The notes beneath the pieces were generated by a model. It was not told where the DNA came from and ran no database searches. It saw only the letters and a program-made list of their open reading frames with translations. A stretch of 64,000 bases of DNA, from contig CAJULA010000016.1 in assembly GCA_910587155.1 (NCBI GenBank), positions 1-64,000 on the forward strand, read 5' to 3'. This DNA comes from an uncultured Lachnospiraceae bacterium. GTDB taxonomy: Bacteria > Bacillota > Clostridia > Lachnospirales > Lachnospiraceae. A program made the translations under genes and the position numbers. Shown in pieces: positions 16,201-24,685 of the stretch; within the stretch, counting starts at the first letter, position 1, and every line of letters starts with the position of its first letter.

Positions 16201-18442
16201 TCTGAAACGGGCAAAAGCCCAGCTAAATAAACTGCTGTACAAAGACGGCCAGATGATATGGACGGCAGATGATACCGCTGTCAAAGAAGCCAATAAGAAC
16301 GTAGAGGACGCGCAGGATGCGGTTGATAAAGCGGAGCGTGACATACAGATCGCCAATTTGCAGGCGCAGATTGATCTGATTCAGGATGGTATAGACGTCC
16401 TAGAAGATCAGAAGGCGCAGTTGGAAGCCCTTGCCGATGAATCTGACGCCTTCTTTGACAAAAAGATTGCAGACATGCAGGAATACCAGAACGAATGGAA
16501 GAAGGCACTGGAAATCGAGGAACGTGCCATTGCCCTGACAAATCTGGAGTCCATGTTTGGAAAAGATGCCGTGGAACAGGTACTTGCCCATAACATAACG
16601 CTCCTTACTGACTGGAAACAGGAATATGTGGATACCATGGCGGCAATAGACCTTGCATCCGGTGAATCCGTCGGACAGATCACTTCCAGATGGGGAGAAC
16701 TGGCAGGCGTATCCGTTGACATGGACAATGCGATGCAGTTATCCGGAAAGTCCATGGAAGAGCTGTCAGGGAAAACAGAAAGGCTGGGAACGGCTGTCAG
16801 TGAGGCGGCGGATGCGTCAGAACGAATCGGCATGGCACTGAGCATGACGGACACTTCTCATGTAAGCGAACAGCTCCGGAATACGGGGGAAGCGGCAGAT
16901 GAAGCGCAGAACCGGATAAACGGTGTCACTGAAGAACTGAACACCCTTGCCTCCGAAGTACAGAACTATTCCATTCCGGCCATCAATTCGGAACAGTTTA
17001 CGGCATCACTTGGTACAGGAGAAGATGCGGGCGGCATACTTGGCGATCTCCATACTTTTGTCGAAAGATTCAGGGAGATATGCGGTTCCATCCCCTCCAT
17101 CTGGACGGACGTCATGTCATCCATAAGCGGGGAAGGCGGCATTACAAACGGGGAAACCGTAGGTTATGGACACCTCTTTAAACCCCTCATCAATGCCATG
17201 GATGCAGCGAAACTGGAAATAGATGCAAAGTTACGGGAATATGCGGATGCATGGACGCAGTTTAATACAGACCTTGGCGGTATTATCGGCGTAGGAGCCG
17301 GAAATTCGGATGCGGGAACCAGCAAGGCAGGCACACTCAAATCCCCGCTTTCGTCCAAAAAGGATGACAGACATTCGGGGACGGATACCATAGTGGGTAC
17401 GATAACCGCCGGAGGGGAAGCATCCGCGCAGGCACTGGATGAGGCATGGATTCCCGGTTTTGAGGGTTTTGCCGTCTCCATTGACAGTATATGTGAATCC
17501 GTATGCTCCATGGTTGAGGACATGGCAAACGATGTCATTGACATGGTAAACCAGGCATTAAAGGCATTGAAGGAACTGGAAGCGAAAAATACCGGGGCAT
17601 ATAAGATCAAAAAAGCGGGGAGCGGATATTCTTCCCATGCCATAGGCTCTGCCCATGCAGAAGGGACACTTGCCTCTGCTGACGGAAGTGGCACCATTAC
17701 CAGAAATCAGGAGTCACTTGTCAATGAACTGGGGAACGAAGGACTGGTCAGGGACGGTGTACTCCATGAGATTCAGGGAGGCGCACAAAAGATATCCCTC
17801 AAAAAAGGCGACATTATTTTCAACCATAAGCAGATGGAAGAACTGAAGAAGCATGACCGTGTAACATCAGGCGGAGGACACGGGAGACTGATCGGTTCCT
17901 TTGCATCCGGGACTGTTGACAACTCCAAAGTGGGTATACTGGATAACCATATCAGGGACACATGGAATGACGGGGATTTCCGGGAACTGCTAAACCATGT
18001 GGAACAATTGAGAGCTGGACAGCGTATCCTCATCGGACAGAATAATACGGCACTGAAAGACAGGGATGGAATACCTTATCCAGAGGGTACGGTCATAAAG
18101 CCAAACGGTAATATATATTTCCCAGTACCTGATAATGATCCTATAATATTGTTACAGAAAAAATTTGAGGAATATATGCTGGGGAAAGGCGGTATGGAAG
18201 CAGTATCCAAAAGCCTGATGGCAGACCATAGCAAACAGATGGAAAACATGGTAAAACAGATCACGGAATCGAATGTAATTACCAATAACAATGTGCAGCC
18301 GGTCATCAACATGGGAGGCATCAATATCACCTGTCCTGGCGTGACGGATGAACAGATCGTAAAACAGGTAAAAGTTACATTGGAACACGAATTTTGCGGA
18401 CTGGCTATGCACGCTTATCAGAAAAGTATGATAAGCAGGTAA
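13268..18442 (+). CDS. phage tail tape measure protein, probably 5'-truncated
   Basis: This 1,724-residue ORF is highly helical. It has a hydrophobic patch (about 44-70), Ala-rich helices and a Lys/Glu coiled-coil zone (about 700-1080). The C-terminal NELGNEGLVRDG...GGAQKISLKKGDIIFNHKQ is a segment typical of clostridial tape-measure proteins. Such proteins set tail length and pass through the membrane at DNA entry. The frame opens only at 13262, the TTG start has a weak GAGGG, and the usual N-terminus is absent. No capsid, portal, tail-tube or lysis genes adjoin it. Base composition is richer in G+C than the genes before it, so it is a separate remnant joined by deletion or transfer. Confidence 0.85.
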   Translation: MWKITVEQLRAYLQTTSVEAPASLSGYRSFLNAAGASTDALRLKTVLLTSAVSLGFSLAIQAAVTGISKLLRMQEEVCESAESAANAYKESASSIEDYVKRYPELREALIKAKGNEEETYNIKKQLLELQTELNDKFSEEYGAINLVTEAYKDQTDAIKAYNKEAAQTFLNENEKGIRDAVSQMTKQAHYTLSDTGIVSSSDEGRILKEIAEKYADQGVRILDEMGDGSTFSIHLEADAQSAYDTINAFEGDIRDKAKELGDEHMFDDILEISSGELSSAKEVIDKYGDIFRQALTAQIASDDNKAGVYNSALKAVEEYNEAVMKSEDPYSDENVASARKNLETIKESIQSNEKEWEQYSFVMDDVFAQADTKLIDFNEKLKNSTELKRLAEDLSGMDALDVQSLNPGENASFDKLKQSTEQYGLEVDELIEALIRLEYIQGKIQSENTEKVPIEFDPQSFSEAVEALSSLQSVYNDFYNNVKDNNDFTFEISDIENLREAFGDTCAEFENFEKLATSASTSAEELQQSFDTLATQYVIASLDGLNESTREQIISQLELQGIIGSSELLTEELASAYGILSDNGYTLADATNTAYWELLNEADASETAKGSLYALAAAEIAYNNTELDVQDKISKLGQLAQAYGDTASAAIAKAAADRVAMGHGDYESVYADLMASVNRAAQTSTLKLGQSSANASKGKSGGSKSKKKTEEEFDWIEKKIENLEDEISRLDKVADSAYSSIAEKNEALAESMEKINEEINLQQQAYERYMQKAESVGLSDEYKNLVRDGAVDIESITDDDLKEAIKNYEQWYDKAKETQDKINDLYDDAKDKHVAAYELEADELEKLRDNQAITEREYLDKMLALYEKYYVDQADFANQAKEAKLKYLKEEKAYLEDVANAAASLLDDQIKETEDDKDRAHKVYDDQIAGIEDTIKAREKEKDAIQDQIDALKDENDELDRQKTLQEALRKESEALAALKRAKAQLNKLLYKDGQMIWTADDTAVKEANKNVEDAQDAVDKAERDIQIANLQAQIDLIQDGIDVLEDQKAQLEALADESDAFFDKKIADMQEYQNEWKKALEIEERAIALTNLESMFGKDAVEQVLAHNITLLTDWKQEYVDTMAAIDLASGESVGQITSRWGELAGVSVDMDNAMQLSGKSMEELSGKTERLGTAVSEAADASERIGMALSMTDTSHVSEQLRNTGEAADEAQNRINGVTEELNTLASEVQNYSIPAINSEQFTASLGTGEDAGGILGDLHTFVERFREICGSIPSIWTDVMSSISGEGGITNGETVGYGHLFKPLINAMDAAKLEIDAKLREYADAWTQFNTDLGGIIGVGAGNSDAGTSKAGTLKSPLSSKKDDRHSGTDTIVGTITAGGEASAQALDEAWIPGFEGFAVSIDSICESVCSMVEDMANDVIDMVNQALKALKELEAKNTGAYKIKKAGSGYSSHAIGSAHAEGTLASADGSGTITRNQESLVNELGNEGLVRDGVLHEIQGGAQKISLKKGDIIFNHKQMEELKKHDRVTSGGGHGRLIGSFASGTVDNSKVGILDNHIRDTWNDGDFRELLNHVEQLRAGQRILIGQNNTALKDRDGIPYPEGTVIKPNGNIYFPVPDNDPIILLQKKFEEYMLGKGGMEAVSKSLMADHSKQMENMVKQITESNVITNNNVQPVINMGGINITCPGVTDEQIVKQVKVTLEHEFCGLAMHAYQKSMISR

Positions 18443-18456
18443 TGCCACGAAAGAAC

Positions 18457-18630
18457 GGCGGCATGGCAGGACATAAATGCAGCCGCCTCATAAAAAGAAG
18501 GAAAGACGGGATATCTGTAACATTTATAAATTAAGGAATAAAACGGAAAGATTACGGAAATTTTGGAGAAATACCGTATTATAGTAACCTGTTGATGTAA
18601 GGGCATGGATATGGGAGCGTGCCCTTACAT
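18457..18630 (+). other. two hairpins downstream of the tape-measure gene
   Basis: GGCGGC/GCCGCC (18457-18462, 18482-18487) follows the stop codon closely. ATGTAAGGGCA/TGCCCTTACAT (18595-18605, 18620-18630) is a perfect 11-bp stem. Neither has a T-run. The region to 18713 has no gene and turns A+T-rich. Confidence 0.5.
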
Positions 18631-18713
18631 AATATGAAATGATGGATTGTGAAAAAGAGAATATAAAGATATGAATAGATATTGATATCTATAAGATAAA
18701 AAATTTTTATGAA

Positions 18714-18944
18714 ATGGAGTGTGATTTTGTAAAAATGATGGAGACGAAGAAATTAGAAATGCCCTTTTGGTATAAGCTGACATTAACAGTTAAAGAGGCG
18801 GCTGCCTATTCAAATATAGGGATCAACAAAATAGATGAGCTATTGAAACAGCCTAAATGCGACTTTGTATTGTATGTCGGTAATAAAAAGTTGGTAAAAA
18901 GGAAAGAGTTTGAACAGTACATATCAAAAAGTTTGGAAGTTTAG
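18714..18944 (+). CDS. excisionase-like protein (Tn916 Xis type)
   Basis: This is a 76-residue winged-helix protein with MPFWYKLTLTVKEAAAYSNIGINKIDELLK and a C-terminal LVKRKEFEQYISKSLEV. It is the pattern of excisionases that sit directly before integrases in Tn916-like elements and related prophages. It would bend the attachment site and steer the integrase towards excision. ATG 18735 is an alternative start. It lies 116 bases before the integrase start. Confidence 0.85.
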   Translation: MECDFVKMMETKKLEMPFWYKLTLTVKEAAAYSNIGINKIDELLKQPKCDFVLYVGNKKLVKRKEFEQYISKSLEV

Positions 18945-19060
18945 AGCATGATTTAGGTAGAAAATTCAATTTGATTATTCCAAAATGCCAGGAGATATGC
19001 TATAATAGTAACTTGTATCAAACTCTTTTTGTTGGAATACAGCAGAAAGGAGTTGATTTT

Positions 19061-20194
19061 ATGGGTAAAGACTTGAAAGGCAAAGAACTTGGAGTCGGTA
19101 TCTGTCAAAGAAAGGATGGTTTATACACAGCACGATTTGTAAGCAAGAGAACTGGTAAATCAGTTCAAAAATATTTCCCGAAACTACAGGAATGCCGTAA
19201 GTGGTATGCGGATGCAAAGTTTGAGGATGAACATGGTGGTATCAATGCGTCCGGGGATATGACAGTTACGGCATGGTTTGATTACTGGATTGAAAACATC
19301 AAAGGTGACAGCATAAGACCAAATACAATTAGAAATTATAAAGAACGGTTTGAACATAATATAAAGAAGTGTATCGGCAATATGATACTATCAGAGGTAA
19401 AACCGATGCATTGTCAGAATGTTCTAAACCAGATGAAGGACGATTACAAGTCATCGACCATATATCAAACGAGGATTACCTTATATTGTATGTTCTCTGA
19501 TGCGGTTGAAAATGATGTAATCTATAAAAATCCAGTGACAAAAGGAATAAAGCATAATATCGGGAAAGAGCCTAAGAAAGTTAGGGCATTAACTATTGAC
19601 GAACAAAAGAAGTTCCTTGAAGTGGCAGAGAAGAGCAGTAATTATAATCAGTTTGCTTTTATTTTGCAGACAGGATTAAGGACAGGTGAGTTAATAGGCT
19701 TGAAATGGTCTGATATTGATTGGGAGAAGCGAGTTATACACATACAAAGAAGCATGGAGTACAGATACAGTGTTGGTGAATGGCGTATTGGAGAGCCGAA
19801 AAGCAAATCAGGCTATCGTGACGTACCTTTAACAGAAGAGGCGGTTGCAATTCTGAAAAGACAGAAAGAGAAACTTAGAGAAATCAAAGTAATCAACATG
19901 CAGTTCAAAAAGCATGTATTTCTTTGCAGGAAAGGCGAACCAACAAAAAATTCAGCTTATGACACCTCATTATTCAAACTGTGTGATAAAGCTGGTATAA
20001 GACGTTTTTCAATGCACGTTTTAAGACATACGATGGCAACACGCTGTATTGAAGGTGGTATGCGCCCTAAGACATTACAGGTGATTTTAGGTCATGCTAA
20101 TGTAGGTATTACAATGAATCTGTATGTTGATGTGACCGAGGAAGAGAAGTTCAAAGAGGTAGAGAAAATAGAAAGTGCCTTAAAAATTGTGTAG
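19061..20194 (+). CDS. site-specific tyrosine recombinase/integrase
   Basis: This integrase of 377 residues follows AAAGGAG. The N-terminal arm-type DNA-binding domain (about 1-60) is followed by a SAM-like core-binding domain (about 65-170) and the catalytic domain. The last contains Arg in TGLRTGELIGLKW, Lys in KSKSGYRDVPL, HVLRHT and the nucleophile in TMNLYVDV. The length and layout match Tn916-family and phage integrases. It probably inserted the element beside ychF. Two adjacent TAG codons end it. It looks intact, although the cargo is decayed. Confidence 0.93.
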   Translation: MGKDLKGKELGVGICQRKDGLYTARFVSKRTGKSVQKYFPKLQECRKWYADAKFEDEHGGINASGDMTVTAWFDYWIENIKGDSIRPNTIRNYKERFEHNIKKCIGNMILSEVKPMHCQNVLNQMKDDYKSSTIYQTRITLYCMFSDAVENDVIYKNPVTKGIKHNIGKEPKKVRALTIDEQKKFLEVAEKSSNYNQFAFILQTGLRTGELIGLKWSDIDWEKRVIHIQRSMEYRYSVGEWRIGEPKSKSGYRDVPLTEEAVAILKRQKEKLREIKVINMQFKKHVFLCRKGEPTKNSAYDTSLFKLCDKAGIRRFSMHVLRHTMATRCIEGGMRPKTLQVILGHANVGITMNLYVDVTEEEKFKEVEKIESALKIV

Positions 20195-20225
20195 TAGATT
20201 GTGTAGTAAAAATATAGAGAAAGGC

Positions 20226-20252
20226 GAAAACCCTTGAAATATAAGGATTTTC
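20226..20252. repeat. imperfect inverted repeat, possible right attachment site
   Basis: GAAAACCCTT (20226-20235) and AAGGATTTTC (20243-20252) pair with one mismatch around a 7-base loop. They lie 32 bases after the integrase and 18 before ychF, where the element-chromosome junction is expected. I could not find a second copy in the window, so the left junction is probably upstream of base 1. Confidence 0.4.
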
Positions 20253-20270
20253 GGACAGGTATAACAAGAT

Positions 20271-21371
20271 ATGAAACTAGGCATAGTAGGTTTACCCAAT
20301 GTGGGAAAGAGCACTCTGTTCAATTCCCTGACAAAGGCCGGCGCAGAGTCGGCCAATTATCCGTTTTGCACGATAGATCCGAATGTGGGCATCGTGGCCG
20401 TACCGGATGAGAGACTCAGGCTCCTGGGGGAGATGTATCACTCCAGAAAGGTGACACCGGCTGCCATTGAATTTGTAGATATTGCAGGGCTTGTAAAAGG
20501 GGCATCCAAAGGGGAGGGGCTGGGCAACCAGTTTCTGAGCAATATCCGGGAAGTGGATGCCATCGTACATGTGGTCAGGTGCTTTGCGGACGACAATGTG
20601 GTACATGTGGACGGCAGTGTGAACCCGCTGCGGGACATTGAAACCATTAATCTGGAATTGATTTTTTCCGATCTGGAAATACTGGAGAGACGGATTGCCA
20701 AAGTGTCAAAAGGTGCCAAAATGGACAAGGGAATGGCGAAGGAACTTGCCCTTCTTAAGCGGCTTCGGGATCATCTGGAAGGCGGCAGCCTGGCGCTTGG
20801 ATTTGATGTGGGAGAAGATGAGGACGAGTCTGCCATGTTTGACAGCTACAATCTGTTGACGGCAAAACCGGTTATTTTTGCGGCTAATGTAGGGGAGTCT
20901 GATCTGGCGGATGACGGCGCGTCCAATGAAGGCGTGTCCGCAGTGCGTGCTTTTGCACAGAAAACGGGAAGCGAAGTATTTGTCATCAGTGCGCAGATCG
21001 AGCAGGAGATTGCAGAACTGGATGAGGAAGAAAAGGCCATGTTTCTGGAAGAGCTGGGGCTGGAGGAATCTGGACTGGAAAAACTGATCCGGGCCAGCTA
21101 CCGGCTGTTGGGGCTGATGAGTTTTCTGACGGCGGGAGAGGATGAGACAAGAGCCTGGACGATAAAGATCGGCACAAAGGCGCCCAAGGCTGCGGGCAAG
21201 ATTCATACGGATTTCGAACGGGGCTTTATCAAAGCGGAAGTAGTCAATTACAAAGACCTCCTGGAACAGGGTTCGCTGGCAGCGGCCAGGGAAAAGGGAC
21301 TTGTTGGTATGGAGGGGAAAGAATATGTAGTAAAGGACGGAGATGTGATTTTGTTTAGGTTTAACGTCTGA
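20271..21371 (+). CDS. ychF: redox-regulated ATPase YchF/OLA1
   Basis: This 366-residue P-loop protein has GLPNVGKST (G1), DIAGLVKGASKGEGLGNQFL (G3, G2-like) and a C-terminal TGS domain with TKAPKAAGKIHTDFERGFIKAEV. YchF binds ATP in preference to GTP, associates with ribosomes and modulates translation and stress responses. The gene is complete. The element upstream ends about 50 bases before it, so its native promoter may have been displaced and expression may now come from the integrase side. Confidence 0.97.
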   Translation: MKLGIVGLPNVGKSTLFNSLTKAGAESANYPFCTIDPNVGIVAVPDERLRLLGEMYHSRKVTPAAIEFVDIAGLVKGASKGEGLGNQFLSNIREVDAIVHVVRCFADDNVVHVDGSVNPLRDIETINLELIFSDLEILERRIAKVSKGAKMDKGMAKELALLKRLRDHLEGGSLALGFDVGEDEDESAMFDSYNLLTAKPVIFAANVGESDLADDGASNEGVSAVRAFAQKTGSEVFVISAQIEQEIAELDEEEKAMFLEELGLEESGLEKLIRASYRLLGLMSFLTAGEDETRAWTIKIGTKAPKAAGKIHTDFERGFIKAEVVNYKDLLEQGSLAAAREKGLVGMEGKEYVVKDGDVILFRFNV

Positions 21372-21426
21372 TACCCGGTCGGATGATCTTATTGTCCGCA
21401 TTTTTTGGAAAGGGACGAGCATTTTC

Positions 21427-22305
21427 ATGAAAGAGATAATGGATGTGACGGATATCGCATTTCCTCATCTGCATCTGTATCTGGAACATGTGCCAAAGAC
21501 CGTTACGGTGTTTGGGTTTCCCATCGCTTTTTATGGTATGATCATCGGCCTGGGCGTGATCGCCGGTGTGCTGATGGCTGCCCGGGAGGCAAAAGTGACA
21601 GGGCAGAATCCGGATATTTACTGGGATTTTTCCCTGTATGCTGTTTTTTTCTGTATCCTCGGGTCCCGCATATACTATGTGGTTTTTTCCTGGGATATGT
21701 ATAAAGATAATCTGTGGGAGATTTTTAATCTGCGCCATGGCGGACTGGCAATATACGGTACGGTCATTGCCGCCTTTCTGACAGGTGCGATCTACTGCCA
21801 TGTAAAGAAAGTGCAATTTCTTCAGATGTGCGATACCGGGATTATGGGGCTGATTCTGGGACAGATTATCGGCAGATGGGGGAATTTTATGAACAGAGAA
21901 GCCTTTGGGCAGTATACGGACAGCCTGTTTGCCATGCGCCTGCCCATTGATGCGGTGCGCCCCTGGGAGATTTCGGCTGATATTTCCGCGCACATTGTGG
22001 AAGGGACTAACTACATTCAGGTTCATCCTACGTTTCTGTATGAGAGCTTGTGGAACCTCCTGATACTCTGTCTCCTGCTGGCATACAGAAAACGGAAAAA
22101 ATTTCAGGGCGAGACAACACTTCTTTATCTGGGCGGCTACGGCCTGGGAAGATGTGTCATAGAAGGATTGCGCACGGATCAGCTTCGGATCGGTCATACG
22201 GATATTGCGGTTTCCCAGGTACTGGCAGGAGTTCTTTTCCTGTTTGCGGTCATTGTGGAGATCATGGTAAGAAGAAATTTGCGGAAGAAACAGGAGAGCA
22301 CCTGA
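21427..22305 (+). CDS. lgt: prolipoprotein diacylglyceryl transferase
   Basis: This polytopic membrane protein of 292 residues transfers diacylglycerol from phosphatidylglycerol to the lipobox Cys of prolipoproteins. Seen here are HGGLAIYG, the Lgt signature GRWGNFMNREAFG, and HPTFLYES near the C-terminus, with seven hydrophobic segments. GGGACGAG precedes the ATG. The lipoprotein at 29888-31204 would be one of its substrates. It is followed by a long bidirectional terminator. Confidence 0.97.
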   Translation: MKEIMDVTDIAFPHLHLYLEHVPKTVTVFGFPIAFYGMIIGLGVIAGVLMAAREAKVTGQNPDIYWDFSLYAVFFCILGSRIYYVVFSWDMYKDNLWEIFNLRHGGLAIYGTVIAAFLTGAIYCHVKKVQFLQMCDTGIMGLILGQIIGRWGNFMNREAFGQYTDSLFAMRLPIDAVRPWEISADISAHIVEGTNYIQVHPTFLYESLWNLLILCLLLAYRKRKKFQGETTLLYLGGYGLGRCVIEGLRTDQLRIGHTDIAVSQVLAGVLFLFAVIVEIMVRRNLRKKQEST

Positions 22306-22334
22306 TCCGGGTGCTTTGCCTGTAAAACAGTAAA

Positions 22335-22393
22335 CGGCAAAACTGCCGCAGCTGCTGTTGTGACTTTTGGTCGGCAGCGCGGCAGTTTTGCCG
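22335..22393. terminator. bidirectional terminator between lgt and grcA
   Basis: CGGCAAAACTGCCGC (22335-22349) and GCGGCAGTTTTGCCG (22379-22393) are perfect 15-base arms with an additional inner GCTGC/GCAGC stem. It serves the converging lgt and grcA transcripts. Confidence 0.8.
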
Positions 22394-22422
22394 TATCTGT
22401 TTTGTGCAGGCATTTTACTGAT

Positions 22423-22665
22423 CTATACGGATTCATGGAAGGTTCTGGAAATAACGTCTGCCTGCTGTTCAGGAGTTAACTTGATAAAGTTTACCGCATA
22501 ACCGGAAACGCGGATGGTGAGCTGCGGATAATTCTCAGGATGTTTCTGTGCGTCCAGCAGAGTGTCTCTGTTCAATACATTGACATTCAGATGATGTCCG
22601 CCCTTTGTTGCATAACCGTCCAATAATGCTACCAGATTATCTACCTGTGCTGTATTCGCTGCCAT
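22423..22665 (-). CDS. grcA: autonomous glycyl radical cofactor-like protein
   Basis: These 80 residues correspond to the C-terminal glycyl-radical domain of pyruvate formate-lyase. GGHHLNVNVLNRDTLLDAQKHPENYPQLTIRVSGYAVNF carries the radical Gly in RVSGYAV. Stand-alone forms (YfiD/GrcA) rebuild PFL activity after oxygen cleaves the large subunit. No pfl or activase gene is adjacent, so it acts in trans. It has its own sigma-A promoter and a strong AAGGAGGAG ribosome site. An alternative is a PFL C-terminal fragment, but its start and signals are complete. Confidence 0.88.
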   Translation of the reverse strand: MAANTAQVDNLVALLDGYATKGGHHLNVNVLNRDTLLDAQKHPENYPQLTIRVSGYAVNFIKLTPEQQADVISRTFHESV

Positions 22666-22715
22666 ATACTTGCTCCTCCTTATTAATAATAGTAATAGTT
22701 ATTGTTTATGTCTAT

Positions 22716-22744
22716 ATCATAGCACTGTATGCCGCCCGTGTCCA
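22716..22744 (-). promoter_or_regulatory. sigma-A-type promoter of grcA
   Basis: On the minus strand TGGACA (22739-22744) and TATGAT (22716-22721) are separated by 17 bases and lie about 55 bases before the start codon. Confidence 0.65.
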
Positions 22745-22787
22745 GTGTTATTTTTTTTATTTTTGTATTTTTTTGGAAACATTATTA

Positions 22788-22842
22788 CAATTCACACCCA
22801 CGCCGGACTTTGCACGTATTTATGGTCATATGGTGTGAATTG
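22788..22842. repeat. perfect 11-bp inverted repeat upstream of grcA
   Basis: CAATTCACACC (22788-22798) and GGTGTGAATTG (22832-22842) face each other across 33 bases, 45 bases upstream of the grcA -35. It could be an operator for an oxygen- or redox-responsive regulator, or a structure separating the divergent units. Confidence 0.5.
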
Positions 22843-22904
22843 CAACAGTCGATGTACCTAAAATGCAGGGAAACAGGCATCTGGAGACTGCGCATATAAA
22901 AAAA

Positions 22905-22933
22905 GTCATAACCTCGGATTCTGCTCATATATT
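22905..22933 (+). promoter_or_regulatory. possible sigma-E promoter of spoIIIA
   Basis: TCATAACC (about 22906-22913) and CATATATT (22926-22933) resemble sigma-E -35 and -10 elements, the factor that drives spoIIIA in Bacillus and Clostridium. The spacing is slightly short, so this is a candidate only. Confidence 0.35.
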
Positions 22934-22953
22934 GAGAGTAAGAGGTGAAGGAT

Positions 22954-23904
22954 ATGAGAGAAAGGGAAGGGGTACTGGGATTGTTTCCCGATTATCTGAG
23001 GGGGATATGGGAACATGTTCTGACACAGTCAACAGGGCTGCAGGAGATCCGTCTGCGGGCCGGCGGGCCGGTGCTGTTGCGGATTTCCCGCAGGGAGTGT
23101 TTTCTTACCAAAGACGGCAGTATTACGCATGATCTTTCCGGAGCATTGTCTGTTGGCAGAAAGGAACTGGACGATATCCTCAATCATATCTGCCGCTATT
23201 CGGTTTATGCGTATGAAGAGGAACTCAGGCAGGGATTTCTGACTGTTCCCGGCGGACATCGCATCGGTGTAGCCGGACAGGTTGTGACTGACACAGATGG
23301 CAGTATCAAAAAACTGAAACATATTTCTTATCTCAATATCAGGATTGCACATGAAATTCTGGGGGCCGCGGATGCGGTTATGCCTTTTCTGTATGAAAAA
23401 GGGAAATTTTTGAGCGGCATGATCATTTCCCCGCCGGGCTGCGGTAAGACAACCATGCTGCGTGACATTATCCGACAGGTGTCGGACGGGAATCCTTATG
23501 GAAAAGGGCAGTGTGTGGGGGTGGTGGATGAACGTTCCGAGATAGCCGGCAGTTACATGGGAATTGCGCAGAATCATGTGGGGATACGGACCGATGTACT
23601 GGATGGCTGCCCCAAAGCGGCAGGCATGATGATGCTGATTCGTTCCATGGCACCCCGGGTGGTGGCCGCGGATGAAATCGGAAGCCGGGAGGATGTACAT
23701 GCCCTGCTGGAGGCATTACGGTGCGGAAGCAGCCTGATAGTTACGGTCCATGGCAGCAGCATGGAAGAAGTAAAAGAAAAACCGTTTATGAAAGAACTGC
23801 TGGCACAGCGGGAATTCAGACGTTTTATCGTGCTGACAGGAAAAAAAGAGAACTGTGCGGTGGCGGGAATATTTGATGAGGATTATGCCTTATGTTCCGG
23901 CTGA
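22954..23904 (+). CDS. spoIIIAA: stage III sporulation protein AA (ATPase)
   Basis: This secretion-type ATPase of about 316 residues powers the SpoIIIA-SpoIIQ feeding-tube complex from the mother-cell cytosol. It shows Walker A SPPGCGKTTMLRD, Walker B-like PRVVAADEIG and VTVHGSS. AGAGGTGA fits ATG 22954 better than the GTG at 22945. It is the first of eight same-strand spoIIIA genes and overlaps spoIIIAB by 13 bases. Expression is probably mother-cell-specific through sigma-E. Confidence 0.96.
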   Translation: MREREGVLGLFPDYLRGIWEHVLTQSTGLQEIRLRAGGPVLLRISRRECFLTKDGSITHDLSGALSVGRKELDDILNHICRYSVYAYEEELRQGFLTVPGGHRIGVAGQVVTDTDGSIKKLKHISYLNIRIAHEILGAADAVMPFLYEKGKFLSGMIISPPGCGKTTMLRDIIRQVSDGNPYGKGQCVGVVDERSEIAGSYMGIAQNHVGIRTDVLDGCPKAAGMMMLIRSMAPRVVAADEIGSREDVHALLEALRCGSSLIVTVHGSSMEEVKEKPFMKELLAQREFRRFIVLTGKKENCAVAGIFDEDYALCSG

Positions 23905-24410
23905 TGGGAATGGGGCTGCTGCTGCTGGGAACCGTTGGGTACAGTGCCTGCTGCTGCCGGGAGATGCGCGCGCGTCTGTCATGTCTTTGTGAGATGAAAC
24001 GGATGTACGAACTGCTGTACAGCCAGGTGGGATATTGCAGGGCTGATTTTCCGGAGGCCTGCAGAATGGCATCTGCCAGTGTGGCGCCTCCTTTTTGTGA
24101 GATGCTTCGGGATATGGCAGAGGAAGCGGACCGCAATACGGGCAGGTCATTTCCGCAGATATGGGAAATGCAGGCGGAAAGCTGTTTTGCCAGACTCCCG
24201 CTGAAAAAAGAGGACAAGACGTTGCTGACAGCGTTTGCCCGCAGCCTGGGTTATGCGGACAGAGGGCTGCAGGAGCAGGCGATAGAAAACCAGAGAACGG
24301 CTCTGCATGAGAAAATCAGAGAACTGGAAACACACAGAGCGGAGCGTGAAAAAATGGTCATGAGCTTCGGCCTCATGGGCGGCCTGCTGCTCGTTATCGT
24401 GTTATTATAA
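23892..24410 (+). CDS. spoIIIAB: stage III sporulation protein AB
   Basis: This 172-residue protein has an N-terminal membrane segment (about 3-20), a helical body resembling a type II secretion F-domain, and a C-terminal membrane segment ending LMGGLLLVIVLL. It belongs to the mother-cell membrane part of the SpoIIIA channel. Its start lies within spoIIIAA, indicating coupling. Confidence 0.95.
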   Translation: MFRLMGMGLLLLGTVGYSACCCREMRARLSCLCEMKRMYELLYSQVGYCRADFPEACRMASASVAPPFCEMLRDMAEEADRNTGRSFPQIWEMQAESCFARLPLKKEDKTLLTAFARSLGYADRGLQEQAIENQRTALHEKIRELETHRAEREKMVMSFGLMGGLLLVIVLL

Positions 24411-24427
24411 AAGACCGGGAGGAAAAA

Positions 24428-24622
24428 ATGGGCGTCAGTCTGATTTTTAAAATTGCGGCAGTGGGGATTCTGGTGACGATCCTGAGCCAGGTACTGAAAC
24501 ATAGCGGAAGAGAAGAACATGCCTTTCTGGTAAGCCTGGCAGGCCTGATCCTGGTACTGACCTGGATCGTTCCCTACATATATGACCTGTTCGAAACAAT
24601 CCGCAGCCTGTTTCAATTATAA
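24428..24622 (+). CDS. spoIIIAC: stage III sporulation protein AC
   Basis: This 64-residue protein has two hydrophobic helices (about 4-20 and 34-55) joined by the short loop KHSGREEHA, as in all SpoIIIAC proteins. It is a membrane subunit of the channel complex and is related to SpoIIIAD. AGGAAAAA precedes the start. Confidence 0.95.
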   Translation: MGVSLIFKIAAVGILVTILSQVLKHSGREEHAFLVSLAGLILVLTWIVPYIYDLFETIRSLFQL

Positions 24623-24685
24623 GAGCCGGCGGCCGGAATACAATCCGCGGGCAGAGGGACTGGAAGGAGGTGACGGAACTAAAAT

